Assembly (NCBI GenBank): GCA_002989075.1
Contig: PSQN01000015.1
Span: 1,302,001-1,366,000 of the forward strand
Length of the DNA: 64,000 nt
DNA from: Arthonia radiata
Taxonomy: Eukaryota; Ascomycota; Arthoniomycetes; Arthoniales; Arthoniaceae
Direction of reading: 5' to 3'
Both the position numbers and the translations under genes were made by a program. The notes beneath the pieces are model-generated. The model was not told the origin of the DNA and did not search any database. It saw only the letters and a list, made by a program, of their open reading frames with translations. Below, piece after piece: positions 31,264 through 41,211 of the stretch. Position 1 is the stretch's first letter. Every line of letters starts with the position of its first letter.

Positions 31264-31776
31264 ACAAGATCAATCAAGTAGTGGCCCGGGTGGTCCTTGC
31301 ATATGTTTGGGAGCATGGCACGACAGATTCTCTGGGAGGCCGGCATGGAGCTCGTGAAGCTCACTCAGCAGCATTCAATCAATGTACAGATATGGGATAC
31401 TGTTGTTCTTTGAGCAGCTAAAGCAAACCAACCATGGTGGTCAGGGCCAAAGTTCTGTCATCGTTCCGTTGCGTAGTGCAATGCTGCATCGTTCAAGTAG
31501 TGTGGTGAAGTGTTTGTCTACGGTGTCGCTATAAGTGCACAATTGGACGACAGCAAATCAATTCTTTCGAGAGGCCCACTTTTACTCAAGAGAGTGCAGG
31601 CAACAACGGACGCCAAGCCAAATCCATTGTCCGAGACCAGATGACTCTTTCCTCGTAAGATCATCGTGCAAGGTCCAACCCTCAAAGAACAGAACAGTGC
31701 TCAAGATTGCAGGTGAATCGAGGACAGTTAGAATGATTGAATGATAAGATCTAACATACGACGTCAACTAAATCCA
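31264..31776. other. Intergenic between QCR7 and MAG1
   Basis: Same-strand spacer with the QCR7 3' flank and the MAG1 promoter. Short frames only; no element recognised. Confidence 0.4.
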
Positions 31777-33007
31777 ATGTCTGCACCCAGTCTCAGAAGG
31801 TCTGCTCGTACGCCAGTACAGAGGGTGAGCTACGTATCACCGAACATTCCGGACGCCGTTGGCGGCGTCAAAAAGAAGCGCAAGACTACGAGTAAAAGTT
31901 CGGTGCCAGTAGATGCGAAGAAAGCGAGCACGGTCATGAAGCCTCCAGCGAAGTAAGTCTGCTCGAACATGCAGGACTGATGCGCGTTGACAAGCATCTG
32001 CGTGTTGACTTTCAAGCATCAGACCACCTTCTACGCCTCGAAAACGCAAAGCTATAGCAGAGGATCCAGAGACGCCAACCCCTGCAGCCGTCGGCATAAT
32101 GACTGCTGGGTATTCAACGGGCGATATCGACGATGCCACGCCACCCCCTGAAGCCCGCCAAACTGCTCATCGCCCAGCCCAGCCGCACATGAGCAACGCA
32201 CTTCTATCGACACCACGTGGCTCGCGAATTAATGCAAGTACACAGGTACCGAGCACGAGTAGCGCAGTCCACGAAGCTGCAGCAGTCGATACAGGTGTTG
32301 AGACGACAACCGGGAATCTGCTTGAGACAGCCCAAGCCCACCTTGCCAAGGTCGATCCACGCTTGAAGGCGGTCATAGACCAGCACCGGTGTCAGGTCTT
32401 TTCTCCGCAAGGACTAGCGGAGGTCATTGACCCCTTCAGGAGTCTTGTCTCTGGCATCACTGCGCAGCAAGTTTCCGGCGCGGCCGCTAAAGCCATCAAG
32501 AATAGGTTTATCGCGCTGTTCAACGAAGGCGTTGAGGGAACGCACACGTTTCCCTCACCTGAACAAGTAGTCAACGCTGATATCTCGCGCTTGCGATCAG
32601 CAGGACTTTCGCAACGAAAGGCAGAATACATTCAAGGTCTTGCAGAGAAGTTCAAGAGCGGCGAGCTGTCGGCACACATGCTGGCCAATGCCACAGACGA
32701 GGAGGTGCTGAAGAAGCTTGTTGCCGTGCGCGGCCTAGGCGTTTGGAGCGTCGAAATGTTCATGTGCTTCGGGCTGAAACGGATGGACATGCTTTCAACT
32801 GGTGACTTGGGTGTGCAACGAGGCATGGCCGCTTGGTTGGGACGCGATGTTGCGAAGCTCAAGGCCAAGGGTGGCAAATGGAAATACATTTCGGAAAAGG
32901 ACATGATAGAGCAGTCGGCTAAGTTTGCGCCATATCGCTCGCTTTTCATGTGGCTTATGTGGAGGATAGAGGGAGTCGACATTGATGCCGTGCAAGACAC
33001 AAGCTAA
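31777..33007 (+). CDS. MAG1: DNA-3-methyladenine glycosylase, HhH-GPD family (Mag1/AlkA type)
   Basis: Base-excision repair glycosylase that removes alkylated purines. Exon 1 31777-31952 and exon 2 32017-33007 (64-base intron, GTAAGT to TTTCAAG) encode 388 aa; an in-frame ATG at 31741 would add 12 residues. The first 130 residues are basic and Ser/Pro-rich with nuclear-localisation-like clusters (KKKRKTTSK, PRKRKA). The glycosylase domain follows: DPFRSLVSGITAQQVSGAAA, the helix-hairpin-helix VRGLGVWSVEMFMCFGLKR and LSTGDLGVQRGM, in which the Asp after Gly is the expected catalytic aspartate. The C-terminal FAPYRSLFMWLMWRIE is the family's closing helix. Length is within the fungal range. Confidence 0.93.
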
Positions 33008-33190
33008 TTCGTTAATTTATTAACTTAGAAATACGATGCTCCAAAGCATGCTCGATCGATACAACATTCTTTGTTTCGCAACTCGGGAGATAGTAGGTCG
33101 GCAATGGAGGTCAACGGCTGCACGAAACAGAAAGCGCGTAGCTAAGCCTAGCCATTCCATGTGCGCAAACTGTCGCAGTGACAGCTCGAA

Positions 33191-33900
33191 ATGCTATCTA
33201 CTCTGGCTGATACGGGCGGGGTGTCTCTAGCATGCCCTCAAAGGTGTGCATGCAGCTGGTCAGGAATCGTGTATGCAGGCCAAGGTCTCACGGTCGAAGA
33301 TGGCAGGTTCTGGAGGTGCAGAGACCGCGCGTCAAGATGCTTGCCGACAGCCGCGCCACCGGACAATCCACAGCTGGCTGGGCTTCACCAGAACGTCTTC
33401 GCTATCGGCATCTTTATTCCCCTCACAGAGGATAGTGATTGCCAGCACGGTCTAGAAATCGAGCAATTCAGAGGCAGTCAAGGCTCCGACGATGCTGTGA
33501 GCGGAGGATCTTATGAGGCTCAAGCGCGTCTAGGATCGCTGTGTTTATTGCCAATCTGCGAGGGTGTCCCTACGATGATGGGACTTTGCAACGGTTCGAG
33601 CAGATCCCCTTCGGAGCGCGCAACAGGGGGTTTCAAGAATCGCTTTGGGGGCAAGAGGATGAAACGCCGCTGAAGTGGGCGCCTTCAGGCGCTTCTCGCG
33701 ACTCTGCTCTGTCGATCCGCACACTCCTCAGCAACGTGTTATCTCTCGTCCCGGCCGCTGTTATGTCAGCACTTGATGGACACCCGTCGTCTGGTCCGCA
33801 AGAGCGCGGCACAACAACAGTCCTTTGCGACGAGACGGTGATCATCTGGACTTTCACTGACTACATATTCGAAGACGAGAGTGCGATTCTTGATGTGTGA
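33191..33900 (+). CDS. Doubtful two-exon hypothetical gene (about 200 aa)
   Basis: A 160-codon frame from 33191 and a second frame ending at 33900 overlap. A consensus donor GTGAGC at 33497 and the acceptor GAGCAG at 33603 connect them in phase 0, giving exon 1 33191-33496 and exon 2 33604-33900. Exon 1 includes AGLHQNVFAIGIFIPLTEDS, rich in hydrophobic residues; exon 2 includes SIRTLLSNVLSLVPAAVMSA and DETVIIWTFTDYIFEDESAI. Composition is coding-like, but I recognise no family, and the N-terminus (many Cys) is unconvincing. Treat as a candidate only; it may equally be MAG1 downstream sequence. Confidence 0.28.
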
Positions 33901-34702
33901 GCAAAGAGTATCATTGTCGCGTAGACAACAAGCATGGATATCGTGAGCTAGCTCCATTATCCACATCTAATAGTGCGGTAATTAATTCGATTGGCCGGGA
34001 AAGAGCTAGCTTCCTAGTACAGTGCTTGCGCGTCCCCTCCAGCACTTCTCTGCGGCGATGGCAGGCGCAAACTGTAATGAACGGCGAGGCCATTGTTTTG
34101 AAGTTATTGAAGGCTGATAGATTGGGAGGCTCGCCAAATGATTTGAGAATTCCGTGGCTTAAAAAGGGGAGGCTTCGTTGCTAGGAGAGGGGCGTGCTTG
34201 TTACCAGCGAGCCAAAGGTGTCCGAGCTCGAGCCCTAGACTTTAGCGCAGGGAGCCATCCAGACTAATTTCTTCTCCCTCCCTCTCACTCACTCACTCAA
34301 CACTCGACCTTCTCCTTCCTCCCTGTTGCTCCCAAATCCCACCCATCACTGCCTTTGATTCTCCACGTTCGCTGTTGCTTCCTCTTGTCGCAAGGCGTCT
34401 TCACTTGCCGCCGTACTCGTGTTTAATACGCCCTCTCCCGCTTCCTCGTTGCTCCGCTCAACAACGAATCTTCATCACTCTATTATCTTAATAATTCGAG
34501 GTACATTAACCCATCCATCCATCATCTCCCAAGGACTTCTTCGTCCATCGCCCATCAGCTTCAAACGCCTTCAACGAACTCCTCGACGCCTTGACGTCGG
34601 GCTGTTTGAAGTAGGCCAGCAGTTGATGGTCACCCGCCGCAGGACGGACCCTTACTGACATCTGTCCTCTCCAGGTCGAGAATCCTCACCCTCACATTCA
34701 CA
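33901..34702. other. Upstream region of ECM33
   Basis: 800 bases with a strongly C/T-rich tract from about 34265 to 34700 (including a short ACTC repeat near 34286), typical of the promoter and long 5' UTR of a highly expressed fungal wall gene. Frames here are low complexity and not called. Confidence 0.5.
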
Positions 34703-35964
34703 ATGTCCTTCATCCGATATGCCGCACCGGTTTTGGCAGTAGCATCGCTTGCAGCTGGTACGTACACGCGAGCTCGTTACTAAAAGACGTCCGTTTCTGA
34801 CCCCTATCTACAGCACAATGCTCGATTCAAGGCACCACAACGGTCGGCGGTCAAGCAACACAGCTTGGCTCATGCCAGACATTTACCGGCAACATCGCCA
34901 TCGCCACCGATGCTCCTACGACTGTCGACTTTGGGATGCTGGGAACGATTGATGGTGACCTTATCGCCGACACGGCAGAGAATGTGGCCACCATCTCCGG
35001 CAACAGCATCGCCAACATCACCGGTCAATTCAAGATGAACAACATGACCAACCTTTTCACTCTGAGTATGCAAGGACTGCGGGGTGTCGGCCAGAACAAC
35101 CGAGGTGGCATCCAGTGGCAAGGTCTTCCTCTGCTGCAGACGCTCAACTTTGGCCCAGGCCTTGAGTCTGCCGCCTCTATCAACATTCAAAACACCCAGA
35201 TTCAGGATCTGAGCTCCGTGAACGTAAAGCAAGCCCAGATGGTTCAAGTCTCGAACAACCCAGCCCTGTCAGCCCTCAACTGGGCGACTACCAACTGCAC
35301 GAATATGACCATCACTGGTAATGGCTTGAGCAGCAACGGTGCCAACATCACACTCGATAGCCTTGAGGGCGTGTCCTCCATCACGATCCGCAATGCCTCA
35401 TCGCTGTCTATCCCTGCTCTCGAATCTTGCTCTGGTCTCTTAGCTGTTGAGTCGGGTGGCCTCGAGTCACTCCTCTTGCCGAACCTTACTCAGGCCGGTG
35501 GCATTAACGTTGCCAATAGCCCCGAGCTCACCAATGTGTCCATGCCGGCACTTCAAAACTGTGCTGGAGCTCTCAAATTGATCAACAATGACAAGCTCAG
35601 CGGAGATCTGGCCTTCCCTGTTCTTACCCAAGTGCGAGGTGACCTGAACATTACAGGCTCTTTCCAGAGCGTGTCCATGCCCATCATCAACACCATCCGC
35701 GGCACATCCTACCTCTGGAGTACCCAGGACATCAGCCAGACGTGCGGACAGTTCGGCCCCAACGGTCAGTATGCTCACAGCAAAATCCAAGGTGGCGCCA
35801 CTTGCCGAAGCAACACCAAGTCTGCCTCCGCTGGTGGCGGTGCTGACTCGACTGGTGACGGTGCCAGCCAGAGCTCTTCTCCAGCCCTTGCGAACTTCAT
35901 TGCTCAGCCCGCTTCGCTGTTCGGCGCAACCGGACTGTTCGCGGCAATGCTGGGCTTGATGTGA
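34703..35964 (+). CDS. ECM33: GPI-anchored cell-wall protein Ecm33
   Basis: Leucine-rich-repeat-like (receptor L) GPI protein needed for cell-wall integrity. Exon 1 34703-34757 and exon 2 34814-35964 (56-base intron) encode 401 aa. The signal peptide (VLAVASLAAAQC) spans the splice site, with predicted cleavage before QCS. The mature protein shows many N-glycosylation sites (NIT, NMT, NCT, NAS, NLT, NVS) and beta-helix repeats such as LPLLQTLNFGPGLESA and ALKLINNDKLSGDLAFPVLT. A pair of cysteines before the tail (QTCGQFGPNGQ, GGATCRSN) is typical. The C-terminus is Ser/Gly-rich and ends with a hydrophobic GPI-attachment signal (SLFGATGLFAAMLGLM). Upstream sequence is pyrimidine-rich, consistent with strong expression. 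Confidence 0.95.
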
Positions 35965-37374
35965 GCACCAGTCATTAACTGAGGGTTGATGTTGTTCTTG
36001 TGCGAAATCGATAGATAATGACCAGCATATCACCGTTCTCTCACTTGACATTTTGGTTCCGGCGTGCGATACACACAGTCTTGGGGGGAGCATGCATTCA
36101 GTCTCGGCGTTAGGCATTCCTTCGGGTCATGTGTACCGGAGCATGCTCGTGCGCAACATACATAATGCTCAACGCGAGCGCGGCAAAAGTTGGGGAGGCG
36201 GAGTATTACGGCATACCCGGAGCGAGAGCGGTGTGGAGATGATGAAGACGGGGCACGGCTTGCATTGTACTCATCAACATTAGCCTGTCAATTTTAGCGG
36301 GGAGTTACTTTTTTCTTTGATTTGCATCTACCGTCTGCTTTTCGTATTACAAGATCTACTAAATACACCGTCATCCCCTCGTCCCTGCCCTTTTTGGCTC
36401 CCTCCTGCATTTATACATATCTGCTTGGCATCAGAGTCTCACAGCATCTGTCTCTCATCTCTCTTCTTCTTTCCTTATCTGACATCTCCTCTATGATCGA
36501 TTTCTTTGAATCTTCTCAAGAACTGGTCACGACAGCGACGGCCTTTCTTCATTTACGTACCTATGTGGCGTCCGTGAGACCCTCCTGCCACAGGAGTCGC
36601 CGAAGCAAGGGACACGCCATCCTACACACCACCTCCTCAACCACAGGCGCGTCTCTCCCGCCTTACGATGCGCCCACAATCGGAGAAATACCTCATAAGC
36701 CCTTCAATCGTCCGCTGCTGCCTCGTCCTACCTCCATATACCCACTAAATGTGAGCTCGTGCAACTTCCGGCAGGCCACTCGACCTCTTTAGCTGGTCTT
36801 TATGGGTGCCGGCGACGCCAAAGGTTTGTCAAGTGCCATGTAGCGGGTATCGACATGTCGAGTTGATGCAAGTATCCGGTTGTTGCATTCTTGAGGAGCA
36901 TGTTGTAAGAGGATGTGGGAAGGTGGGAGACGGTCACTTGATCGTTTGGGGGCACGCTGCAGCGTTGACGGGTTGCTGGGTTTGGCGGAAACCTTGGGTG
37001 AGGAATTTGGGGTGGATTTGCTTGGGTTGGGGTGTGATAGTGTGGTGGTGTGGTGGGTGGGTTATAAGAGGTGAGATGTTGCTCCATCCTCTTGCTTTCG
37101 TTTCTGGTCATGCACGAGGTGGATTTTTGTTTGCTGTATTAGTCTAGGCGGTTCGTTTGTTGCTTTTGAGGTGGATTTGTTCTGTTACTGTCTTCTTCGT
37201 TACAACATCAACTCGCCAGGACATAAGACTAACACGACGATGTCATCCTTCGCAAACCGATGCTCTTCGTCAAGCGAGTCGACTCGAGACTTGAAGCTCA
37301 CACGTGACGAGCATCCACAGCGGAGGTGCGTCGATACAAATTTGAGTTGAGCGTTCTGACCGTAACCCAGAGAA
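35965..37374. other. 1.4-kb region, at most one doubtful small gene
   Basis: ECM33 3' flank, a C/T-rich stretch at 36400-36490, a possible 99-codon gene at 36493-36792 (listed separately), and a GT-rich stretch near 36960-37080 (gggtttggcgg, ggtgtggtggg). No known element recognised. Confidence 0.4.
36493..36792 (+). CDS. Doubtful small gene (99 aa)
   Basis: ATG at 36493 follows a pyrimidine-rich leader resembling a fungal 5' UTR and opens a 99-codon frame starting MIDFFESSQELVTTATAFLH, ending QATRPL. The first 20 residues look like an ordered helix; the rest is Ser/Thr/Pro/His-rich. A GTACCT to CCACAG pair inside could be an intron. No family recognised. It could equally be noncoding leader of an unannotated transcript. 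Confidence 0.25.
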   Translation: MIDFFESSQELVTTATAFLHLRTYVASVRPSCHRSRRSKGHAILHTTSSTTGASLPPYDAPTIGEIPHKPFNRPLLPRPTSIYPLNVSSCNFRQATRPL

Positions 37375-38034
37375 ATGAAGATCCCTCACATACTGAACGA
37401 CTATGATGATTCGGACTCGGACTCGGATGGCAGCAAACCAGCGATGGATACCTTGAAACCGGCAGCATCATCACATGTTTCACTACTCTCACTCGCGCCG
37501 AACTTACAGCAGCTCTCTCCCTCTGTACATTCTGCCGTCAAGTCCACCGCAGAGCAAAAGGACCGCCACGCAGAGTCCCAGCGAAAGAACCGCGTCGATG
37601 AGGATGCATTCTGGCGAATGCAAGAATTGAGTCTGATGAAGCTCGGCTGGGGTCTTCGAGAGTCCAAGCAACAGAACAGAAAGTGGCAGAGACAGATGCA
37701 GAAGAAGCGGATACTGATCGGGTCGCTTCAAGCGACGTGGCTCCTCTTCATACTCCTGCAACATCTCGAGATCCATGGCGATATCACAAAAATCATTCAG
37801 ATTGCAATTGACGACTTCGAAGCGACTGCGGAGAAATCTCAGTTGGCAGACCGTAAGTTTCGCTTTGGCTCCGAAACGCCCACAGGACCTTTGTCCCCAA
37901 TCTGGCACTGGCCAGAAATCTCGTTCTATAGCGTCCTCAGTGAGGATGGCGATGCGAAGTGGAAGCGTCTGATCGAGGAGACATTGGCTGCCGACTCTGA
38001 GAGCCCATCAAGGAAGGGCCGACGTGGAGCTTGA
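37375..38034 (+). CDS. Hypothetical protein (219 aa)
   Basis: Single-exon 219-codon frame, not recognised. The N-terminus has an acidic DDSDSDSDG cluster, followed by a Ser/Ala-rich linker. Residues 55-115 are highly charged and helical (TAEQKDRHAESQRKNRVDED, KQQNRKWQRQMQKKR), suggesting a coiled coil. A hydrophobic stretch follows (ILIGSLQATWLLFILLQHLE) that may be a buried helix or a single membrane segment, then an acidic C-terminal domain with two Trp residues (PIWHWPEISFYSV). The acidic start with basic coiled coil is reminiscent of chromatin or centromere-associated proteins, but that is only an impression. Confidence 0.6.
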   Translation: MKIPHILNDYDDSDSDSDGSKPAMDTLKPAASSHVSLLSLAPNLQQLSPSVHSAVKSTAEQKDRHAESQRKNRVDEDAFWRMQELSLMKLGWGLRESKQQNRKWQRQMQKKRILIGSLQATWLLFILLQHLEIHGDITKIIQIAIDDFEATAEKSQLADRKFRFGSETPTGPLSPIWHWPEISFYSVLSEDGDAKWKRLIEETLAADSESPSRKGRRGA

Positions 38035-38219
38035 AGCTGACCCAATCACATTGCCCAAAGGCGGCGGCAGCTTCAAGGTGAGCCACTTGGCCATCCCTTT
38101 GCTAACGTTGTCACATCACACACTCCCCACTCGAGTTCGGTCCTGTCGGATACTCCACTCATACAATGTCTCTGGTAGACCTTAGTAGTGCCACGAACGA
38201 GCGTGCTCGGTCTCCAATC

Positions 38220-38675
38220 TTATTCGCCTTCGCCTCTCTTTTTCCCTTCCCTTGTCCTCCCCTCTCTCGCTCGCCGTATGCCCTCCTCAATTGGATTACT
38301 ATCTTCCACCACTGGCCTTCTCTCCCTCTTCTCCGTCTCTTTCCCCCTTAATTGATCCCACAACGTCCGCTCTTCGACCTTCTCCAGCTGCCCTCGCCGC
38401 CTCATTCCCTCTCTCCGCCAGCTTATGCTCCCGCCGTCCGCTTCCCGTGCCCTTCGCGCGTTCTCCTTCGCTGCCGCGACCGTCGTCCGCGAATACACAA
38501 AGATCATGCTGCCGAGCAGGACTGCGGAGAGTGGGACGAGGAGGATGCGTGGCTGGAAGCGAGAGGGCGGCTTTAGAGGCGGCGCGCGCTTCTGAGGTGA
38601 CGTGGAAGTCAGGGATGTGCCGGAAGCTTCTTCGGAGCCTGAGGGTGAAGAGGGCCGGGAGAGGCGGGTGCCCAT
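38220..38675 (-). CDS. Small single-pass membrane protein (151 aa)
   Basis: ATG at 38675 (MGTRLSRPSSPSG) was chosen over an upstream in-frame ATG at 38795 whose extra residues look like untranslated leader. Residues 1-47 are Ser/Pro-rich and basic; about 48-67 form one membrane helix (ILLVPLSAVLLGSMIFVYSR). The remaining region is very rich in Arg, Glu and Lys (RREGMRRRGQLEKVEERTLW, then EEGIRRAREGRTREGKKRGE) and likely a charged helix. This layout fits small mitochondrial inner-membrane or ER proteins of fungi, but I recognise no named family. The coding strand is C-rich at the 5' end and G-rich at the 3' end. Confidence 0.6.
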   Translation of the reverse strand: MGTRLSRPSSPSGSEEASGTSLTSTSPQKRAPPLKPPSRFQPRILLVPLSAVLLGSMIFVYSRTTVAAAKENARRAREADGGSISWRREGMRRRGQLEKVEERTLWDQLRGKETEKRERRPVVEDSNPIEEGIRRAREGRTREGKKRGEGE

Positions 38676-39244
38676 TGTGAGGAGGACTGTGAATGGGTTT
38701 TGGGTTGGGACGCTGCTGTGTTGAAGATGTAGGAGATGACCAGTCTCTGCTCGAAGTATATAGTAGGCTACTAGGCAGCCAGCGTGAGTGCACAAACTTT
38801 TTAAATGCCTTGTAGTCCGTCTAAGTGAGGTTGGACCTCAATATCTAGATCTTGCCGAAGTCGTCCAATGCGTATCAGACGAGTAGATGGCCCGAGCGTC
38901 CGATCTTCCCCACACGACGTCAGGCGGACAGGGCTGAGCGTTGTTGCCTCGCTGGCGTGGCTTTGCTTCCTGTTCTCTTCAGCAGTGTCTTTCTCACCAT
39001 TCCTTCCTTGCATGCTCGTAGAGGCGTGGTTAAAGCTTGCCATTACGTCCAGAACGTTGTGCTCGCTTCAAAGAAGCATACAAGCCACCTGCACGCTCTA
39101 CAGCGCAAGCGGACATCTACAGCGACCACTTCCCGCTTACCCAAGGACAACCTACCGTACTTCTCTAAACGCCTGACTGGTCTTAGTACAATACAGCCGC
39201 CGTCTGCAACTCACTGTACCGCCAAACCAGCAGCAATCGCAAGC
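38676..39244. other. Divergent intergenic region
   Basis: Promoter region between the 151-aa membrane protein (minus) and the PMP3/SNA-type gene (plus). In-frame codons upstream of the latter's ATG exist but carry no family sequence, so they are taken as leader. Confidence 0.4.
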
Positions 39245-39658
39245 ATGTGCTCCCCCGACTGCCTTCTCATCATCATCGCCATCATCTTCCCACCGCTCCC
39301 CGTCTGGGTCAAGCGCGGCCTCTGTTCCGCCGACAGCATCATCAACATCGCGCTCTGCATGCTCGGCTTCGTGCCCGGGCTCATTCACGCGTGGTACATC
39401 ATCTTCAGCACACCCGACGAGGTCGTCTACGAGCGCCTGAACAACGAGGACGACGTGGAGCGGAACGCACATGTGAACTACTACTTTGTGAGTGGGCCGC
39501 AGGCGGCGCCAGATTCGCCGCGGTTGGGTGCGAGTGGTGGCCAGAGGAGCTATGGGACCGTGGGTCCGAGCGGCGGTGAGAGGGCTGGGGGGAGTGGAGA
39601 TGTGCCGCCGAGTTATGGAGAGGCGGTGAAGGGCGATAATAAGGTGCAGACGCGGTGA
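39245..39658 (+). CDS. PMP3/SNA-type proteolipid (UPF0057) with PPSY tail
   Basis: Small hydrophobic membrane protein of the Pmp3/Sna family. The 137 residues begin MCSPDCLLIIIAIIFPPLPV, the family's first membrane segment, then WVKRGLCSADSIINIALCML and GFVPGLIHAWYIIFSTPDE, the second segment and conserved end. Short Pmp3 proteins stop near residue 57; this one has an 80-residue hydrophilic tail like yeast Sna3/Sna4, ending with VPPSYGEAVKG. The PPSY is a PY motif, which in Sna3 recruits the Rsp5 ubiquitin ligase for vacuolar sorting. That role here is inference from the motif. Start fixed by the family N-terminus. Confidence 0.9.
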   Translation: MCSPDCLLIIIAIIFPPLPVWVKRGLCSADSIINIALCMLGFVPGLIHAWYIIFSTPDEVVYERLNNEDDVERNAHVNYYFVSGPQAAPDSPRLGASGGQRSYGTVGPSGGERAGGSGDVPPSYGEAVKGDNKVQTR

Positions 39659-40145
39659 TGTGATTTACATCAAAAGGCACGATTATTAGGACGCCCGTAT
39701 CTTCAACGGAACAGCAGTAACGACTAGACGCCGGCCAAGCGCTTGAGACATGATCACACCCAACAGTGCCGTGACAACAGACGTGGAAGACAACGGTTAT
39801 GTTCACCTTTGGGGGCATCATGCACGGAATCAGATGTGCAACGACGAACACAGGCTATGTATAGATACGTGGAGGCTGAACCGTGGCTTCTGAGATTATG
39901 CAGGTGCACATGGATTGGTAGCATGCCTTGAACTACGAGCTCTGTTCTTATGTCTCTCTCCTTCGCCCCTCACTGAATTTGTATGCTCCATGCGCGGGTC
40001 TGCTTGGGCATCTCCATCTCAGCGTTCACATCATGCATTCCGTTCGTACATTAGCACTCAATCCTCGCGTTCATCACATGCCTTTCCCGCTCACCCATTT
40101 GCCGCACCGGTGACGTACCCCCGAGCGATCCCTTTGGCTCCACGC
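39659..40145. other. Intergenic between the PMP3/SNA gene and FAD1
   Basis: Contains the FAD1 leader. A frame in phase with FAD1 extends upstream to an ATG at 39915, but the added residues (Ser/His/Pro-rich) do not resemble the family. Confidence 0.4.
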
Positions 40146-41211
40146 ATGCTTTCTGCATCTATCCATACAACCTGGTCGGCAATGCAAGAACCTGTATCAA
40201 ATTCGTATGTCAATGCGGCCAACAGCACGGGAAACCATGAACCAAACATACAAAAGCCGCAGGGAACCCTCCCAGCTCTCTGCGCCGAGCTCCATCAGCG
40301 CATCTCATTGTTCTTGGAGGAGAAGACGGAGGTAATCTTACTGCAAAAGGTTCAAGAGCAGACGAAGATCGCATTGAATGTTGCTCAAGATGCTCTTGCG
40401 CGCTACAGGTGGGTTCAATGGGCCATACCGGCAGCATCTTCGGTGGCGAGCCATTGCTGACCAGCCCGTCCGCGCAGCCTTGAACAGCTTTGCATGTCAT
40501 ACAACGGGGGCAAAGACTGCTTAGTTCTACTTGTCATCTATCTCGCTGCATTACATAGGCACTTTTCAGACGGCAACCCGATCGCACAGAGGCAGGATGC
40601 AGGAGCGCATGCGATTGGCCCCTCGCAGTCTCCTCCAGTAGAAGCCTCGATGTTGTTTCCAAAGAGCATAAAATCAGTATATATCAGACCACCGCATCCG
40701 TTCCAAGAAGTCGACGACTTCGTCCATAGCTCAGCACGCGACTATCGACTCGATCTTGCGATGTTTTCAAACCCCATGAAAGCAGCGTTCGCCGAGTATC
40801 TCCAAGAGCATCCAGAAGTCAAGGCCATCTTCGTCGGCACAAGACGAACAGATCCTCACGGCGGCTCACTGACACACTTCGATCCGACCGACCGAGGCTG
40901 GCCCTCATTCATGCGGATACATCCCGTCATCGATTGGCACTATCAGGAAATCTGGGCTGTAAGCTCATCTGTTTCATGTGGTTCATGCTGATGGCTGACA
41001 TGTCTCGCAGTTTATACGTCATCTACAGATTCCCTACTGTCCTCTTTACGATCTTGGATATACCAGTCTTGGTGGAACGACTGATACGCACCCGAATCCC
41101 AAGCTGGGCATCGCTGAGAAAGACGAGTCAGGCGCGATCACTGGTAAGATCAGCTTCAAGCCTGCCTACGAGTTGCGAGAAGACAACGAAGAACGGCTCG
41201 GCCGTGAATGA
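40146..41211 (+). CDS. FAD1: FAD synthetase (FMN adenylyltransferase)
   Basis: Converts FMN and ATP to FAD, supplying flavoenzymes such as complex II and the flavin-dependent sulfite reductase alpha subunit. Three exons (40146-40408, 40478-40958, 41011-41211) encode 314 aa, against 306 in yeast. The PAPS-reductase-like fold is marked by MSYNGGKDCLVLLVIYLAAL (SGGKDS-type loop created right after the first splice), VGTRRTDPHG, and the segment HPVIDWHYQEIWAFIRHLQI continuing PYCPLYDLGYTSLGGT across the second splice. The C-terminus ends PAYELREDNEERLGRE as in fungal homologues. Start at 40146 gives a typical length; further upstream starts are possible. Confidence 0.94.
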
